Positions 1 to 11,791 of a stretch of 64,000 nucleotides of DNA are shown one piece after another. Numbering within the stretch: position 1 is the stretch's first letter; every line of letters begins with the position of its first letter. Position numbers and translations under genes: made by a program. Below the pieces are notes generated by a model. It saw only the letters and a program-made list of their open reading frames with translations, ran no database searches and was not told the DNA's origin. Source of the DNA: Saccharina japonica (lineage: Eukaryota; Sar; Phaeophyceae; Laminariales; Laminariaceae); NCBI GenBank assembly GCA_008828725.1, contig MEHQ01002099.1, positions 663,302 to 727,301 on the forward strand. The letters are read 5' to 3'.

Positions 1-88
1 TCTCGTGCTCGGTTCGACAGCCACATTAACTCGGCGCGTCGCTGCCACGACAAAAAAAAAAATCATACATCTAAATATGTTGGCTTGA

Positions 89-325
89 TTCAAGTACAGC
101 GACCGAAGAAATGAGAAGCACGGTCACGCGCAAAAAGTGTGACACTCTGTTGTGTTTAGTGGAGGTGGGAGTCGTTTCGTTTTTTTCGTCGTCATATAAT
201 ACATACACATACTTTTGACGTGATACAAGTACAGCGAACGGAGAAACGAGAAGCACGGTCACGCACGCACAAAAGGTGTGACACTCTGTTGTGTTTAGTG
301 GGGGTGGGAGTTGTTTCGTTTATTT
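89..325. repeat. Two-copy tandem repeat
   Basis: A block containing caagtacagcga, gagaagcacggtcacgc and gtgacactctgttgtgttta occurs at about 89-185 and again at 226-325 (period ~137 bp). No coding meaning seen. Confidence 0.75.
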
Positions 326-497
326 CATCATAACAGCAGTAGGCTGTTTGTTTGCTTTTAGATTTTTCGACGCGCATGAACGCAGAAGGCACGGCTTTTG
401 TAGATAACGTCATCGGAGGTATGGTATGTATATACAGTAGTGCAAAGCCTGACCCGCCGCTTGTTCCAACACAAACAAAAAAATCGTGCCAAGAAGA

Positions 498-543
498 GAT
501 AGATAGATAGATAGATGATAGATAGATAGATAGGTAGATAGAC

Positions 544-589
<46 letters not shown>

Positions 590-747
590 CTAGCTAGCTA
601 GATAGATAGATAGATAGATGATAGATAGATAGGTAGATAGATAGATAGACAGGTATCTACCAGATAGATAGATAGATAGATAGATAGATAGGTATCTACC
701 ATATATATAGCTAGATTGATAGGTAGATAGGTAGATAGATAGATAGG

Positions 748-794
<47 letters not shown>

Positions 795-809
795 GTATCT
801 ACCAGATAT

Positions 810-853
<44 letters not shown>

Positions 854-925
854 GATAGATAGATAGATAGGTATCTACTACATAGATAGCTAGATTGATA
901 GGTAGATAGGTAGTTAGATATCAGA
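498..925. repeat. GATA-type microsatellite
   Basis: Almost pure (GATA/TAGA)n with interspersed TAGGTATCTACCA variants that recur about every 120-180 bp, suggesting a higher-order unit. It lies just past the donor of the exon at 979-1421, in the downstream intron of that gene. Confidence 0.95.
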
Positions 926-978
926 TAGATATTAATAGCTAGAAAGCGAGAGCAAAACAGAACAAAAAAACGTCTCAC

Positions 979-1421
979 CTTTCGACGAGAAACGTCGACC
1001 CGCACACATCAACGTCTTCAATCTCCAGCCTCATCCTCCTCGCCGCCGCGCCCCCCCGAGGGCGAGCGGAAGCGGCGCGGCCACCGCCACCGCCACCGTT
1101 GCCGAGAATGCTGAACAGGAACAACCGGATTGCTCTCACGAACCCCTTGCTCTCGGGACGCATGAGTCGGTCCAAAAACACGCGGTACGTTACCCCACTG
1201 CCGCCGGTTCCGCTCCCTTCTCCTCCCAGGCTGGACACACCCTGTCGCCCCGAGTCTGACTCCGCTGGCGAGGAAGGAGAGGTCGGCCGAAATTGAGGGG
1301 GCGCTCCGAGGGAGGGAAGCTCGGTGGGAGTGGAGAGGAGCGAGCGCAGGGCCTTGGTGTGAGCGTCCGGCGGGGACGCCGCGAGGGGCGGTGCGCTGGC
1401 CTTGGTCAAGGTAGCCTCCGC
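979..1421 (-). CDS. Exon of the VPS9-like gene: Pro/Ser linker and possible VPS9 start
   Basis: The acceptor is ctgattcag|gcggaggct, preceded by a pyrimidine-rich tract; the donor is gaaag|gtgaga. The exon starts in phase 0, matching the exon at 2693-2990. It encodes AEATLTKASAPP..., a Ser/Pro/Gly-rich linker, the VFLDRL...FVRAIRLFLF helix, a Gly/Arg insert and ...DVDVCGSTFLVER. The next exon toward position 1 was not found; that side is simple repeat. Confidence 0.5.
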
Positions 1422-2990
1422 CTGAATCAGGAGGGAGAGGACGGGGCGTATACTATTAATAGCAATTTTAGGTACGCGTCATCGTGTGAACAAATAACCG
1501 TCTCGCCTAAGCAGCACTCAGTAGCGGCAACAGAGAATCAGAATTTCTCCATGCATTCGTTCCGATTCAAGGAGGGTGGGGAGGGGGCGTACTCATTTGT
1601 TGCTTGCCTTAGTCATTTGACCATTGATCACGCATCCCTTTCGAGACGGAGCAGGGGGGAGGGGGGGGGGTCACGAGTGTGTACAGGTGAAAAATGTATC
1701 AGCAAATATGCAGAGAGCATTCCGGAAGAGCCCCAAAACGGCATGGAGGTATACCGGTAGTCTATGTGGCTACGCGTAGACTATGGCTGAAGCTTTTTCA
1801 CCAGGAACAACGGGGCACACTACGTAGTACGTACGTAAGGTCCCAGGTATTGCGGAGTATATTAAAAAAATTAAAAAACAACAGCTGTGAGCTCGAGGAT
1901 TTCGTCGAAGCTCATCTTTGCTAGCTGAGTGTAATACTTCGATCGCGCGTACTTACGGATTTTATATGTCCTCATGTAGGATGTACATCCCGTATGAGGG
2001 GGACACAATCTGGTATGATAGCAGTATACCAGGTAGACGTTAAAAAAAGAGAGAACAACGAGTTTCCTCGGAAGTAACATAGCAAGTCGTGGGCGGCGTT
2101 CGGAAACGAGCCGATGTCGGAACATAATTAGAGTCGATCGGACACAGAGGAAGGAGTGAAGTATGGGATATACGGGTCCTTGTCCGTACAGAGAGACGTT
2201 ACACGAATCAATCTATAATATGATACTGGTATGGTATAAGGTAGGGAAGGAAAGGACCGCAAAGTAAGGGGAGGGATGGTAGCACTGACAGCGGGAGGCG
2301 GGAGGTGTTTCGACCCTTTCATCCAAACGAATTGAAAGCTTTCCATTTTTCCTGTGAAAGATGATGCTATTCCAGCCAGCACGAGTATCGTATCGTATAC
2401 CACTCTACGTACAGCAGTAGAGATGAGTATATGCTGCTGTAGGAGTGTCTCACGCGCTATATACCGCTGTGCACGCTGTGCATGGCAGACTGCCCGTACT
2501 ATATGACAACGCACACGCGCACACAGCCTATATGATACCTGTACCTGGTACATGGTAAACCTACGTATACACCACAAACACTCGTACTGGTACGATTTAC
2601 GTGCCAGGTGCGTACACGTGCGAATACATTGAGAATGGAGTGGCTCAAGTGAGGTTACTTGTGACGTTACGGCCGCCGTGCACACCGCTTACCTGTTGCT
2701 GGGATCGGCACATTCGAGCGAGGCACGCCTTCAATGCCTCTAGACTCCCCGCTTTGTTTGCCGTCTGCACGTGCAACCCGCCTTTGGCCAGATCGCATCT
2801 ATCGTCTGATTCGCTTCCAGCATCCCTTGCTGTACCAGGAGTAGCGTGACGATCTAAACATGTTGCATCTTTCTCTTTCGGAGGTGTCTCAAGCAAGATA
2901 CCGACACGCTGTAGAAGCACGCTCATCTCCACGTCGCGGTCGTTCAACCGCCGCAGCAGATTTTCTGGGCTATGCTCATTCTCTCTCATG
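979..2990 (-). CDS. Possible VPS9-domain (Rab5 GEF-like) protein, partial, two exons seen
   Basis: Two minus-strand exons (2693-2990, then 979-1421) join in phase 0 across a GT-AG intron. The first encodes a charged, coiled-coil-like stretch (ENLLRRLNDRDVEMSVLLQR). The second is Pro/Ser/Gly-rich and then holds a helix beginning VTYRVFLDRLMRPESKGFV, followed by RAIRLFLFSILG. The pattern FL..L..P....(V/I)..I..F resembles the opening helix of plant VPS9a/Rabex-type Rab5 exchange factors. A Gly/Arg/Ala insert follows. The catalytic part of a VPS9 domain (Asp and Tyr residues) would lie in later exons, which are not in this window; both ends of the gene are missing. The coiled-coil part alone would also fit other families, such as kinesin tails. 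Identity is tentative; that these are real exons is likelier than the name. Confidence 0.4.
1422..2692. other. Intron of the VPS9-like gene
   Basis: Holds a fragment of the CATGAC/GCGAGGG repeat family (1588-1655, reversed) and one copy of the CAGCTGTGAG repeat (1838-1935). A CTATTAATAG palindrome lies at 1453. The rest shows nothing I recognise. Confidence 0.6.
1838..1935 (+). repeat. CAGCTGTGAG dispersed repeat, copy 1
   Basis: An A-rich leader, then CAGCTGTGAG.TCGAGGATTT and TTCGTCGAA.CTCATCTTTGC...ACTTCGATCGCG. Other copies: 4868-4919, 5026-5120, 46405-46495 and a fragment at 51112-51146. Confidence 0.8.
2693..2990 (-). CDS. Exon of the VPS9-like gene: coiled-coil segment
   Basis: The acceptor is ...tttccag|c and the donor ...caacag|gtaagc, both on the minus strand. 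The 298-nt exon needs two bases from an upstream exon (AG|C, Ser) and ends in phase 0. It encodes about 99 residues: a Glu/Arg/Leu-rich, likely coiled-coil stretch, then a polar region and a Cys-containing end (KACLARMCRSQQQ). The upstream exon was not found. Confidence 0.5.
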
Positions 2991-3733
2991 CTGGAAAGCG
3001 AGGCAGCACAACACAGCAGCAGACGCAGAGTGCAACCTCTACGGGAGGGGGGGGTTAGGGGTTCTGTCCCATATAAGACATCCTCCCAAAGAAAAGTGGA
3101 ACTCCTTGACGGACTGTATGTTCGATTTATCGTGATCATCTGCCGAGCATATCGTCGCTCTCGGTGTTGCCTGATGATGCGTGGCGAGGAAGAAGCCTGC
3201 CATGAGGCCTCTAGTACCCAAGAGCAGATTGATTCTCCTTTTTCATGCCGTGGAAGCTCGAAATGGACGCAGTTGCAAGGCCCTATTGACGTCGCTGAGA
3301 CTGCTCTTCGAGGTGAATATCTGGTACATATCATACGTAAACGATCGAAGCAGAAAAACCTTCGGCCAAAAACGGTGCGTCTCAAGTCTCAAGCATGTAC
3401 GTACGGGGTATCAGAGAGCCCAAAGTGATGCATGGAGCATCGCTGTACGTGCCTCTGGGTGAGGCGTGTAGCAATGCGTTTCAGTTTGTGTGTTTGGCAT
3501 ATATTGACGAATGTGTTTCTACATCCTTTTACGTCGTACGTATTCGACTGATATTTGACAAAATGTCAAAATATATCATGCTCTCAATATAGAGATCGTG
3601 CGAGAGCTTTTTCACACGTAAAGCTACCTCGTACTGGTACGTACGGGGTGGCTCAGCAGCAGCGGTGCATTGTGTTGAACGCTTCAAAAGCGTGCACCTT
3701 CACCGCCTACCGTGACCCCCCACCCCGCCGCAG
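2991..3733. other. Region between two divergent genes; no exon recognised
   Basis: Both flanking exons open with splice acceptors, so first exons and a promoter should lie here or overlap the opposite gene. I saw no convincing start codon or first exon for either. Confidence 0.5.
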
Positions 3734-3891
3734 GCCAGTGGGGAGATGACAACACCCGCGCTCTGCTGTGGAGACTGCTGCTGGGCGTGATACCCAGGGC
3801 CGCACCCCCTTCGGAATGGGGGCGAGTAATGTCGAGGAAGCGGGACGAGTACCGGAGCCTCAAGGCCGAGCACAGGGTGGACATATCGAAG
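3734..3891 (+). CDS. TBC1D5: TBC1D5-like exon: start of TBC domain
   Basis: The acceptor is ccgccgcag|gccagtgg and the donor atatcgaag|gtgcgg. The exon encodes QWGDDNTRALLWRLLLGVIP, then a Lys/Arg-rich helix (MSRKRDEYRSLKAEH) and DISK. R-x-L-x-W-R-x-L-L-G is the classic first motif of TBC domains. It begins with two bases of a split codon, so an upstream exon exists; none was recognised between 2991 and 3733. Confidence 0.8.
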
Positions 3892-6800
3892 GTGCGGGAG
3901 GTGGAAGGGGACGCTTCAAATTGCACACGGGGTATTATAGGAGGGGGTGTTGCTCTATACGATTGCTCCTGTGTTGTTGTGTACCAGGTATGCATGCGAG
4001 CACCACGGCCTCGGCGATAAGCGTCAAGGATCTCATGCGAGTACGCCGCCGAAGGATGGGGTGTGAGCGTTATGTGGCGTGCGGACAGAAAGCAGGACAA
4101 GAGTGAGAGAGAAGGCGACCTCGCATCCTCTCTGTCTTGGACAAGATGCCCAATGCCCACCCACGGGGAAGCAAGCGCGTTCACCGGTCTTCATCCCAAA
4201 CATCGTACCAGATAAAGTACCAAATACATTACCGGTATGATTTCTTGCTGGTTTTACGTGTTCTTGGGTGATTGCTTTAATAAAATCACGAGAAGCCGTC
4301 GACCCAACCCAACCCTAACACTAACCGCAACCCTAGTCCAGGCTAAGGCTACAGCAGACCCGTGCACGGCTTCGCCGCGCGTTTTGGACGATCTTGAAAA
4401 AATGTGCGGACCACCACATAAACCGTGCGTAACATATTTAGTACTTTATCTGGTACGATTTGTGGGTCAAGAACACGGCAAAGGCACCCACGGGAGACAC
4501 AACTCGAACAAAAAACTGCGCACGCTATCATATGTGATATAAAAGCGCTCGCGCGGAGAGAAAAATTGCGAAAAGTGCGAAAATTTCACAAACATAACTA
4601 TACATATACCGGTACATGTATACTCGTGTATCATACAGCAATACCGAACCTCTGAACCGGGATATTTTAGTCCAGCACATGGGGCTAGATTTCTTATTTG
4701 ATGTTCTACGCACAAACTTCAATTATGACACCAACCCCAAATTTCTTCTTTCCACGGAAATGTGAGGCTGAGTTTATTGTGGGGCTCTTTCTTATGACTT
4801 ACGACCTTGTGAGAGGGCCGGTAATCTTAATATTACCGGTAATATTAATACCACTCTGATCCGCAATATATTGAAAAATTAAAAAAAAAACACACACAGC
4901 TGTGAGATCGAGGATTTTATGTGAGGCTGAGTTTATTGTGGGGCTCTTTCTTATGACTTACGACCTTGTGAGAGGGCCGGTAATCTTAATATTACCGGTA
5001 ATATTAATACCACTCTGATCCGCAATATATTGAAAAAATTTAAAAAAAAAAAACACAGCTGTGAGATCGAGGATTTTATCGAAACTCACCTTTGCAAGCT
5101 GAGTGGGATACTTCGATCGCGCGAACTACAGGTTTTGAGGGAAACAAAATATGACATCTGTGGAACTCAAGGGAGGTCACATATATACGGTGTACTTCCT
5201 GAATGTGTTGCAGCAGATCAGTGCGTAGAGATCCAGCCCAGGCCTGATGCTCGGGTTCGTGCGGCTCACTTGGTGCACATGCGGTGGGCGTAGTTCGTCC
5301 ATGCATCCTCATGACAAATGCTGCTGTTCTTATTTTACGACGAAATGACATACCATAAACTGGTTCATACTCGTACCTCATTCGTGGCAGAAGGGTGGCC
5401 CGGGTTGAGTGATACAGTCTTGAAGCATCAGGGTAACGAGTGGTGCACTTGATCCTACAGCTCATTTGATGGAGCGTTTGCATATTAAACTTTAATCGAA
5501 ATGATCCGTATATTCCGGATCAGAGTGGTATTCATATTACCGGTAATTTTGTACGGGGGATTATTAACATTGTGATCAGAACCAAATATACCTGCTCGTA
5601 ATATACGGTTTATGTGTTACATATTATAGACATACGTAGAGGGATATGTGGTTTTTGAGTCCATCGTAGAATCTGATTATGATATACCTTTTGTGTCATT
5701 TATGCCCCCCCGTAATTGAAGTGTACCAGGTAGTAGACTGAACCTGGTACCAGTATGCCGGTTTTAGTATGTGTTTGCTTTTTTGCTGTGGCCGTTTGGT
5801 GGAAACCCTCGAGTTTGGTGAATCGGGTCGGTATAGGATCAGGGTGCCAAGCGGGCCCTCCGGGCGGCTATTAACGTACCCAGGATCGGTTTGGTGGGCT
5901 TACGTCCGAGTGGGATGGGGTCGGGGTGGGATCCGGGGGTCAAAGGGGAGCATGGCGGGGGGGTGTGCCGAAATTCGGGATAGGGGTGTACAGCGTTCAG
6001 GGGGTATGGGGGTGCAAAGTTTTATTTGTGTTCGCGGTGTGCAATTAGCTTTCGTCGAATGGGGAAAGGTTTCAAGCGTGGCTTGTTTCCAGGTGGATCA
6101 TCGTAGCATGTCCCGCGCGCTACGTACGGCCTGTGCTCGCCTACAGGAGTACCAGGTATCGTGTTTTTTTGCTCGCCATGGGACTTGAAGATTGCCCTCT
6201 TGTACGGGTAAGCCTCACTTGACTGTGAAGGTGTTGAAGTGCCATCAATACGTTAGCTCTGTGTTGAGATTTCTCTGATATTTCTTCGAGTCTTACAGGG
6301 CTTGGTCACGGTTGGTGCTGTATCGTGTCATCAATATGACACATCTACACTCTAAACAACCGGTATTGAGTTTTAACTTACTAACTATTAATACCTGATT
6401 TTGGGACCCAGCTGTGCACCAGCCAAAACATCGAGAAGCGCGTTGTCAGTTCTCGCCAACCGTCTACTAGTATGTCGTACCAGGTATGTCGTAGGGTCTT
6501 TGAGTGAGTGAGCGTTCGGCAGCAGTACTAGAGTGGGCGATCTGCATCTTTCATATCTGCAGTACAAGCACAACGAGTACAACTGCTTGCTGTCTACTGC
6601 TGTAGTTCGGATACTAAGTATGTCACCTTTTTTAAACCTAGCAACCCAGCAGCGGCGGGCTATATACCACACCACAAAATCAAGGTTTATATATATGTAC
6701 TGATGCACCTGGATTGCTAGCAGGGTAGGTCTTGCCTGTCGTATATGGCATTGCATTGTCTGCTCTGTTTACTGCACTGAGCGTAGTATCTCTGTGTCGT

Positions 6801-9800
6801 AGTTTTGTGACCACAGAACTGGTACCTTTTTAGCATGAAGAATCGGCACGGACACTGGGTGTGCTGGATGTCGACTGGTAGAAAGGAAGGTTTAATGTGA
6901 AGAACACATACACACACTGTACGTTCATACACTACTACTACTGTTGTTCTGCCATCATTTCATGCCAACTTCAACTCTTTCTTGTGCATGCAGTACAGGA
7001 CACCTAATACCTGGTGAGAAACAGGCTAACATGAAAACCAGGCTGAGAGTTTGAAGGAAAAATAAGAAATTCGAGATTAGTTGTCTTGAAATTAGTGCAG
7101 AAAGCACCCTATCTCAAAAAAGAAATCCAGCCTGGGCCAGCTGTCCTGTTTCTTATTACAGTAGGTGTCCTGTTTCTTATTACAGTTCGAGTAGGTGTCC
7201 TGTACTGCTGTATACTTTATACACACATGCATGTTTGTATGTATACGAAGTACATGCATATAATCACCATGCGTAGCGCTGGCGTGGGAAGGTTCCCGGG
7301 CTACTATTAATACATACGAGTACTGCTGTTGTAGTGTAAATGGTGCTGTCACATTCAGGTATGCCACCCTGCCGACCATGCGTCCCGTGCCGTAAGGTTC
7401 GGCTTTCAGCAGATGGGAGGATTTTGGTCTTGTGTCCTAGCCCTACTATTCATACTACTGGGGGACGTAGTAAATAGGACCACACAAAAAACCTATATAC
7501 TTCCTATTGTTAATACCAATATTTGGTCCTATTTACTATGCCCCCCCGTTATTATCCCTACTTGGGCTGCGACGGCAAGAAAATAGCTGTACGTAGTTAT
7601 TATGTTATTATGTTGTGCCTGGCATATATGTGCTATATGTACAGGACAGTCATTGCCCACAACATGCTACTCTAACCCTATCCCCGGGAAATTTCCGTGA
7701 ATTAAAGATGAATCCAGGAGTTAACCCATTCAAAACTGAAAAAAATATTCCACACTAATTTCAAGTAGTTTGTCCCCAAATGCGTGGGACCAGTTCTTAA
7801 GGAGTCAATGTGGACTATCAGGCTTTTTTTCGAAGCTGGGTGAAGTCGTAAGCACTTCGTACGTACTCGTATACAGTACCGGCCCGCTCATAAGAAACCA
7901 GAAGTCGGGCTTAGGCTGACTTTCTTGTTTGAGAAAGGGATGTGTCCCACACAAACTTCAGTATAATAACTGTCGACTTTCTTATTTCCCCCGTAATGTT
8001 TAGGCTGAGTTTCTTGTGGGGCACTTTCTTATGAGAGGGCCGGAAGTGTATGACATGCTGCCAACGGCAACGACAGACAGTTGGCAGTGTAAAAGCTACA
8101 AAATATTATTTTTAATATTCATACATACTGTGGCCAGGAGCACTTCGCTGAGCTCCGAACGGCACACCACAAATTCCTCCTACGGCTCATTGGTTTCCAG
8201 CGCCGACAACGCACCGACCATCTCATGTCGTACGCCAAGGCTCTCAAGAAGGCACAATGCGAGAGCGTTGAGACGACCATCCGCAAACGACGCCTCCTCT
8301 TTGCGGGGGGCGTACAGCGCACGACCAATGAGCGGCTGACCAGGCGGGTGATGTTTGGGACGATCGCCGGTGGGATGAACCCGGGGCCTGGCCGACCAGA
8401 AAAGAACTGGGCACAATGTCTAGCAGATGACCTCAGGGTTTTTCGAGCGACAGAGGGCTCCACAGAAAGCTCCCCTTTACTGTTCGGAGCAGAGACGTTA
8501 CTATGGCCGAGGGCGGCAAAAAAGAGGGGGGTGTGGTATCGGGGGGTTGGCGAGGCGGCGGACCATTTCATGGCGAGGTGGCACAGGGCCGAAGCGGAGA
8601 GGAGCTGGCTACGGCATACAGCTGAGGACGCCAAGAGAGGCGACCAGGAGAGGCGGGCGGGGGGCAGGGGCGGCCGTACTGATACAGCTGTCGACGAATG
8701 CAGAAACGAAATGATAGATCGTGTGGCCAGATATCGGCTCGACTAGTCCTTGAATTCTATTATTTGTTTCCGTTGATGTGTTCACTTGGGGGGGGGGCGC
8801 GGCAGAGGTAGTATCGACTCTTGACACCGTTTTGTTTTTAGAGTGGGAATGAGATGGCAGAAGGTGTGACATGGTCCCCGTATCAGTTTTTATAGCAGAG
8901 ACGGGAACTTGTTGTTACCATCGCCTTGAGCTTGCCTTGAGAACTATTTTTCTCTTTTCCTCTCTCGTGTCTTCTTTCTTGCTTTTTTGCCTTGTTTCTC
9001 CCTTTGTTTCCACCCTATGCCGGTGTCTCTCTCTTTTTTCGTGTTGCCTCGCTCGTGCAGCAGTTATCTGTTCCTCTTGGGCACGTGTGCTTTTCGTCTA
9101 GGGGCGCTTCTGGCGCTTCTGGCGCTTCTGTCTCCCTGCGTCATTTGTATTCTGTTTCATTTCAGAACTTGTTTTATTTTGTCTTTTTTGTTCTTATTTT
9201 TTGGTTCGGCTCGTGTCGCTGTGTTCTCGTACCCGATACGTTACGCATCTCACTTGCTTTACCCATTAATTTGCGTTTATTTTGTTTTGGTTTTTCTCTG
9301 TTTCACAGTCTGTGACCACAGAATTTGTATCTCTCTAGGATTGGGAATCAGGACAGGCACTGGGTGTACTGATGTGGTTGAGTAGAAAGAACGGGTTTAA
9401 TGTGAAGACAACAACAACAACAACAACTGTTGTACTCGTACAACATACGTATATAGTAGTATTGTGGTTGTACACAATGGAAGAATCAAACGCAGCTTGC
9501 AAATATATGAGTTTTGAGGAATTTTTCAATCTCAACAGCTTAGTTTTTTTCATTTTCGTTTTTTGAAATATGATACTCGTATATAGATGGTACAACGTAT
9601 TCATATGATAAAGCAAATATGTGGGAGTTTCAGAGCTTTCAGTACGCCGATCTTCGCTTCACGGCAACAGCAGCATTAGTGTTCCTATGTATGTATAGTG
9701 ATTTATATTAAGAAGGCTCTATTCGCGAAAGCGCCGGTAGTTGGGGCGATTGATGACGCAGTACGTACTACTGTTGTACGGGGCTATGGAGTACCGCTCG

Positions 9801-11338
9801 CTGTAGTTTGTAGTAGCTAATTTATATGCCAACACCCAACAAGGCGGTGAAGCGTACGTACGTGTCACAAGTGCGAAGCGTGAATGAAGTTTAGTATGTA
9901 TGAATATGTATGAATAGTGGCCTACCGTCCGTACTTGGCAAAGATGTCGGGAGACATGTCAAGTAAGGCAAAACATGTGATGTCAAGGGTGTAGGGCCGA
10001 AGTGTTCCACACTAAAACCTAGTAGTTTGGTGTCAATCACGGCATGTCAAGGCAAATCTGCTGTCTGTCAAGGGTTGAAAGTCCTGTCTCCCGACATCTT
10101 TGGTACTTGGCTGTATGATACTGGCGAACGAAACGGGCTCGGCACGAACAGTCGAACATGAATCGGTCGATCGCTTTTGTTGTCCTGTTTCCCTCGCATC
10201 TCACATCTCACCGACTGAACTGACTGAACTATACCGGTAAAGAGCCACTCCGTTTCGTTTCCAGTTACACCCTCTCCTTTTTGGGGACAAACTACTTGGA
10301 ATTAGACTAGGGTCTTTTTTGCAGTATTATTAGGGTAAAAGGTTCCATACCTCGGACAGAAAATCGATTCCTACTTCATGCTGTACATCTTTCAGGGGCA
10401 GATATACTCATGATCTGTACGTATGGTCTGTATGATCTGTATGATCTGTACGTGTGGTCTGTATGATCTGTATGATCTGTATGATCTGTATGATCTAGCT
10501 CATGTTGCGGGGTGGGAGCCGTATATATCATCTGCATGATCTGCTGCTGTAGGACATGTTTCCTGGGTTGGATCTGGACTCTACAGATCCTGCTCAACAT
10601 CTCATATCGGCGGGTGAGGTTCTAAGTTACCTAGATGATCTATCTGTAGATGATCTGTGGATGATCTATCTGTAGACGATTTATCTGTAGATGATCTATC
10701 TGTAGATGATCTATCTGTAGATGATTTATCTGTAGATGATCTATCTGTAGATGATCTATCTGTAGATGATCTATCTGTATATGATCTATCTGTAGATGAT
10801 CTATCTGTATATGATCTATCTGTAGATGATCTATCTGCCCGATGTGTGAGAAAGGCTAACCCCTTCGCCACTGCAAACATTGTCCAACTCGAATGATACT
10901 TCTATGCAGTTTGTCGCGTAAAATGTGTGTGTGTTCTTCACGTGAAACCGTTCTTTCTACCGTGGTAGTGGAGGAGGGAGAGGAGCCTACTTTGTGACCC
11001 CGGATCTGAGTTACGACTAGGGAGGGAGAAAGACNGTAGTCTTACCGCCTTGCTTGTAGAGCGCGACAGGATGACAGATCGCCGTGTATCATTTCAATTT
11101 CACCACACTGCGGTAGCAGCACTAGCAGCACTAGCAGCAGCGGCGGCGCGCCGCCACGGTCTATATATGTCGAGCCCCGGGCGGGCTTGGAGTGGAGCGT
11201 GCCGGCGCGGTGTCGCGCGTAGGTCGTGGGCAGCAGCAGGAGCAGCACACGACGACAAGAATAGTTGGACGCAAAATCGAGAAAAGCAAAAACGGAAGTT
11301 GTTGCTTCTCCTGCTCTGCTGCTGCTCTGCTGCTGTTG

Positions 11339-11373
<35 letters not shown>

Positions 11374-11758
11374 GCTGCTGCTGGGGCTGCCGCCACATAG
11401 CTGCAGCCACCGGTGCTGCTGCTTGCGGTCGTGGGATTGCAGCTGCGGCACTGCGGTCATACCCCTGCCGCCGCCACCGTTGCTTGGCTGCCGTTCCTCT
11501 CGTACGCTACTTTTTGTTTTCGTTGTTTGTTTGGTTTGCCGCATTGCCTCACCCCACTTCCCTTATTATTTTCGGAGGCGTCGCCTGCAGGATTTTTTTT
11601 ACTTCTATCGCAAACACACCGAAACCATGAGGGGAAGGGAATTCACTTTTTTGAGCGGAAGGAAAGTATATTTTTTTTTTACTTCTATCGCAAACACTCC
11701 ATTATAGTACTCAGTTACGCAGTTACCTGGTAACAGTGTAGTCTAGCGGGAAAAAAAC

Positions 11759-11791
<33 letters not shown>

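Noticed and set aside
498-925. CRISPR-like array
   Set aside because: The spacing is continuous GATA microsatellite without unique spacers, in a eukaryotic context.
5769-6188. 139-codon plus-strand frame
   Set aside because: No recognisable domain, no homology cue, no suitable splice context; within a repeat-rich intron.
10602-10896. DDLSV/SSTDR repeat proteins on either strand
   Set aside because: Product of a 15-bp non-coding array that occurs with different lengths at other sites; no splice or start evidence.
11100-11707. Several overlapping Ala/Leu/Cys/Ser-rich frames at the CTG run
   Set aside because: A trinucleotide run is open in most frames. The region is inside a TBC intron and lacks conserved sequence.
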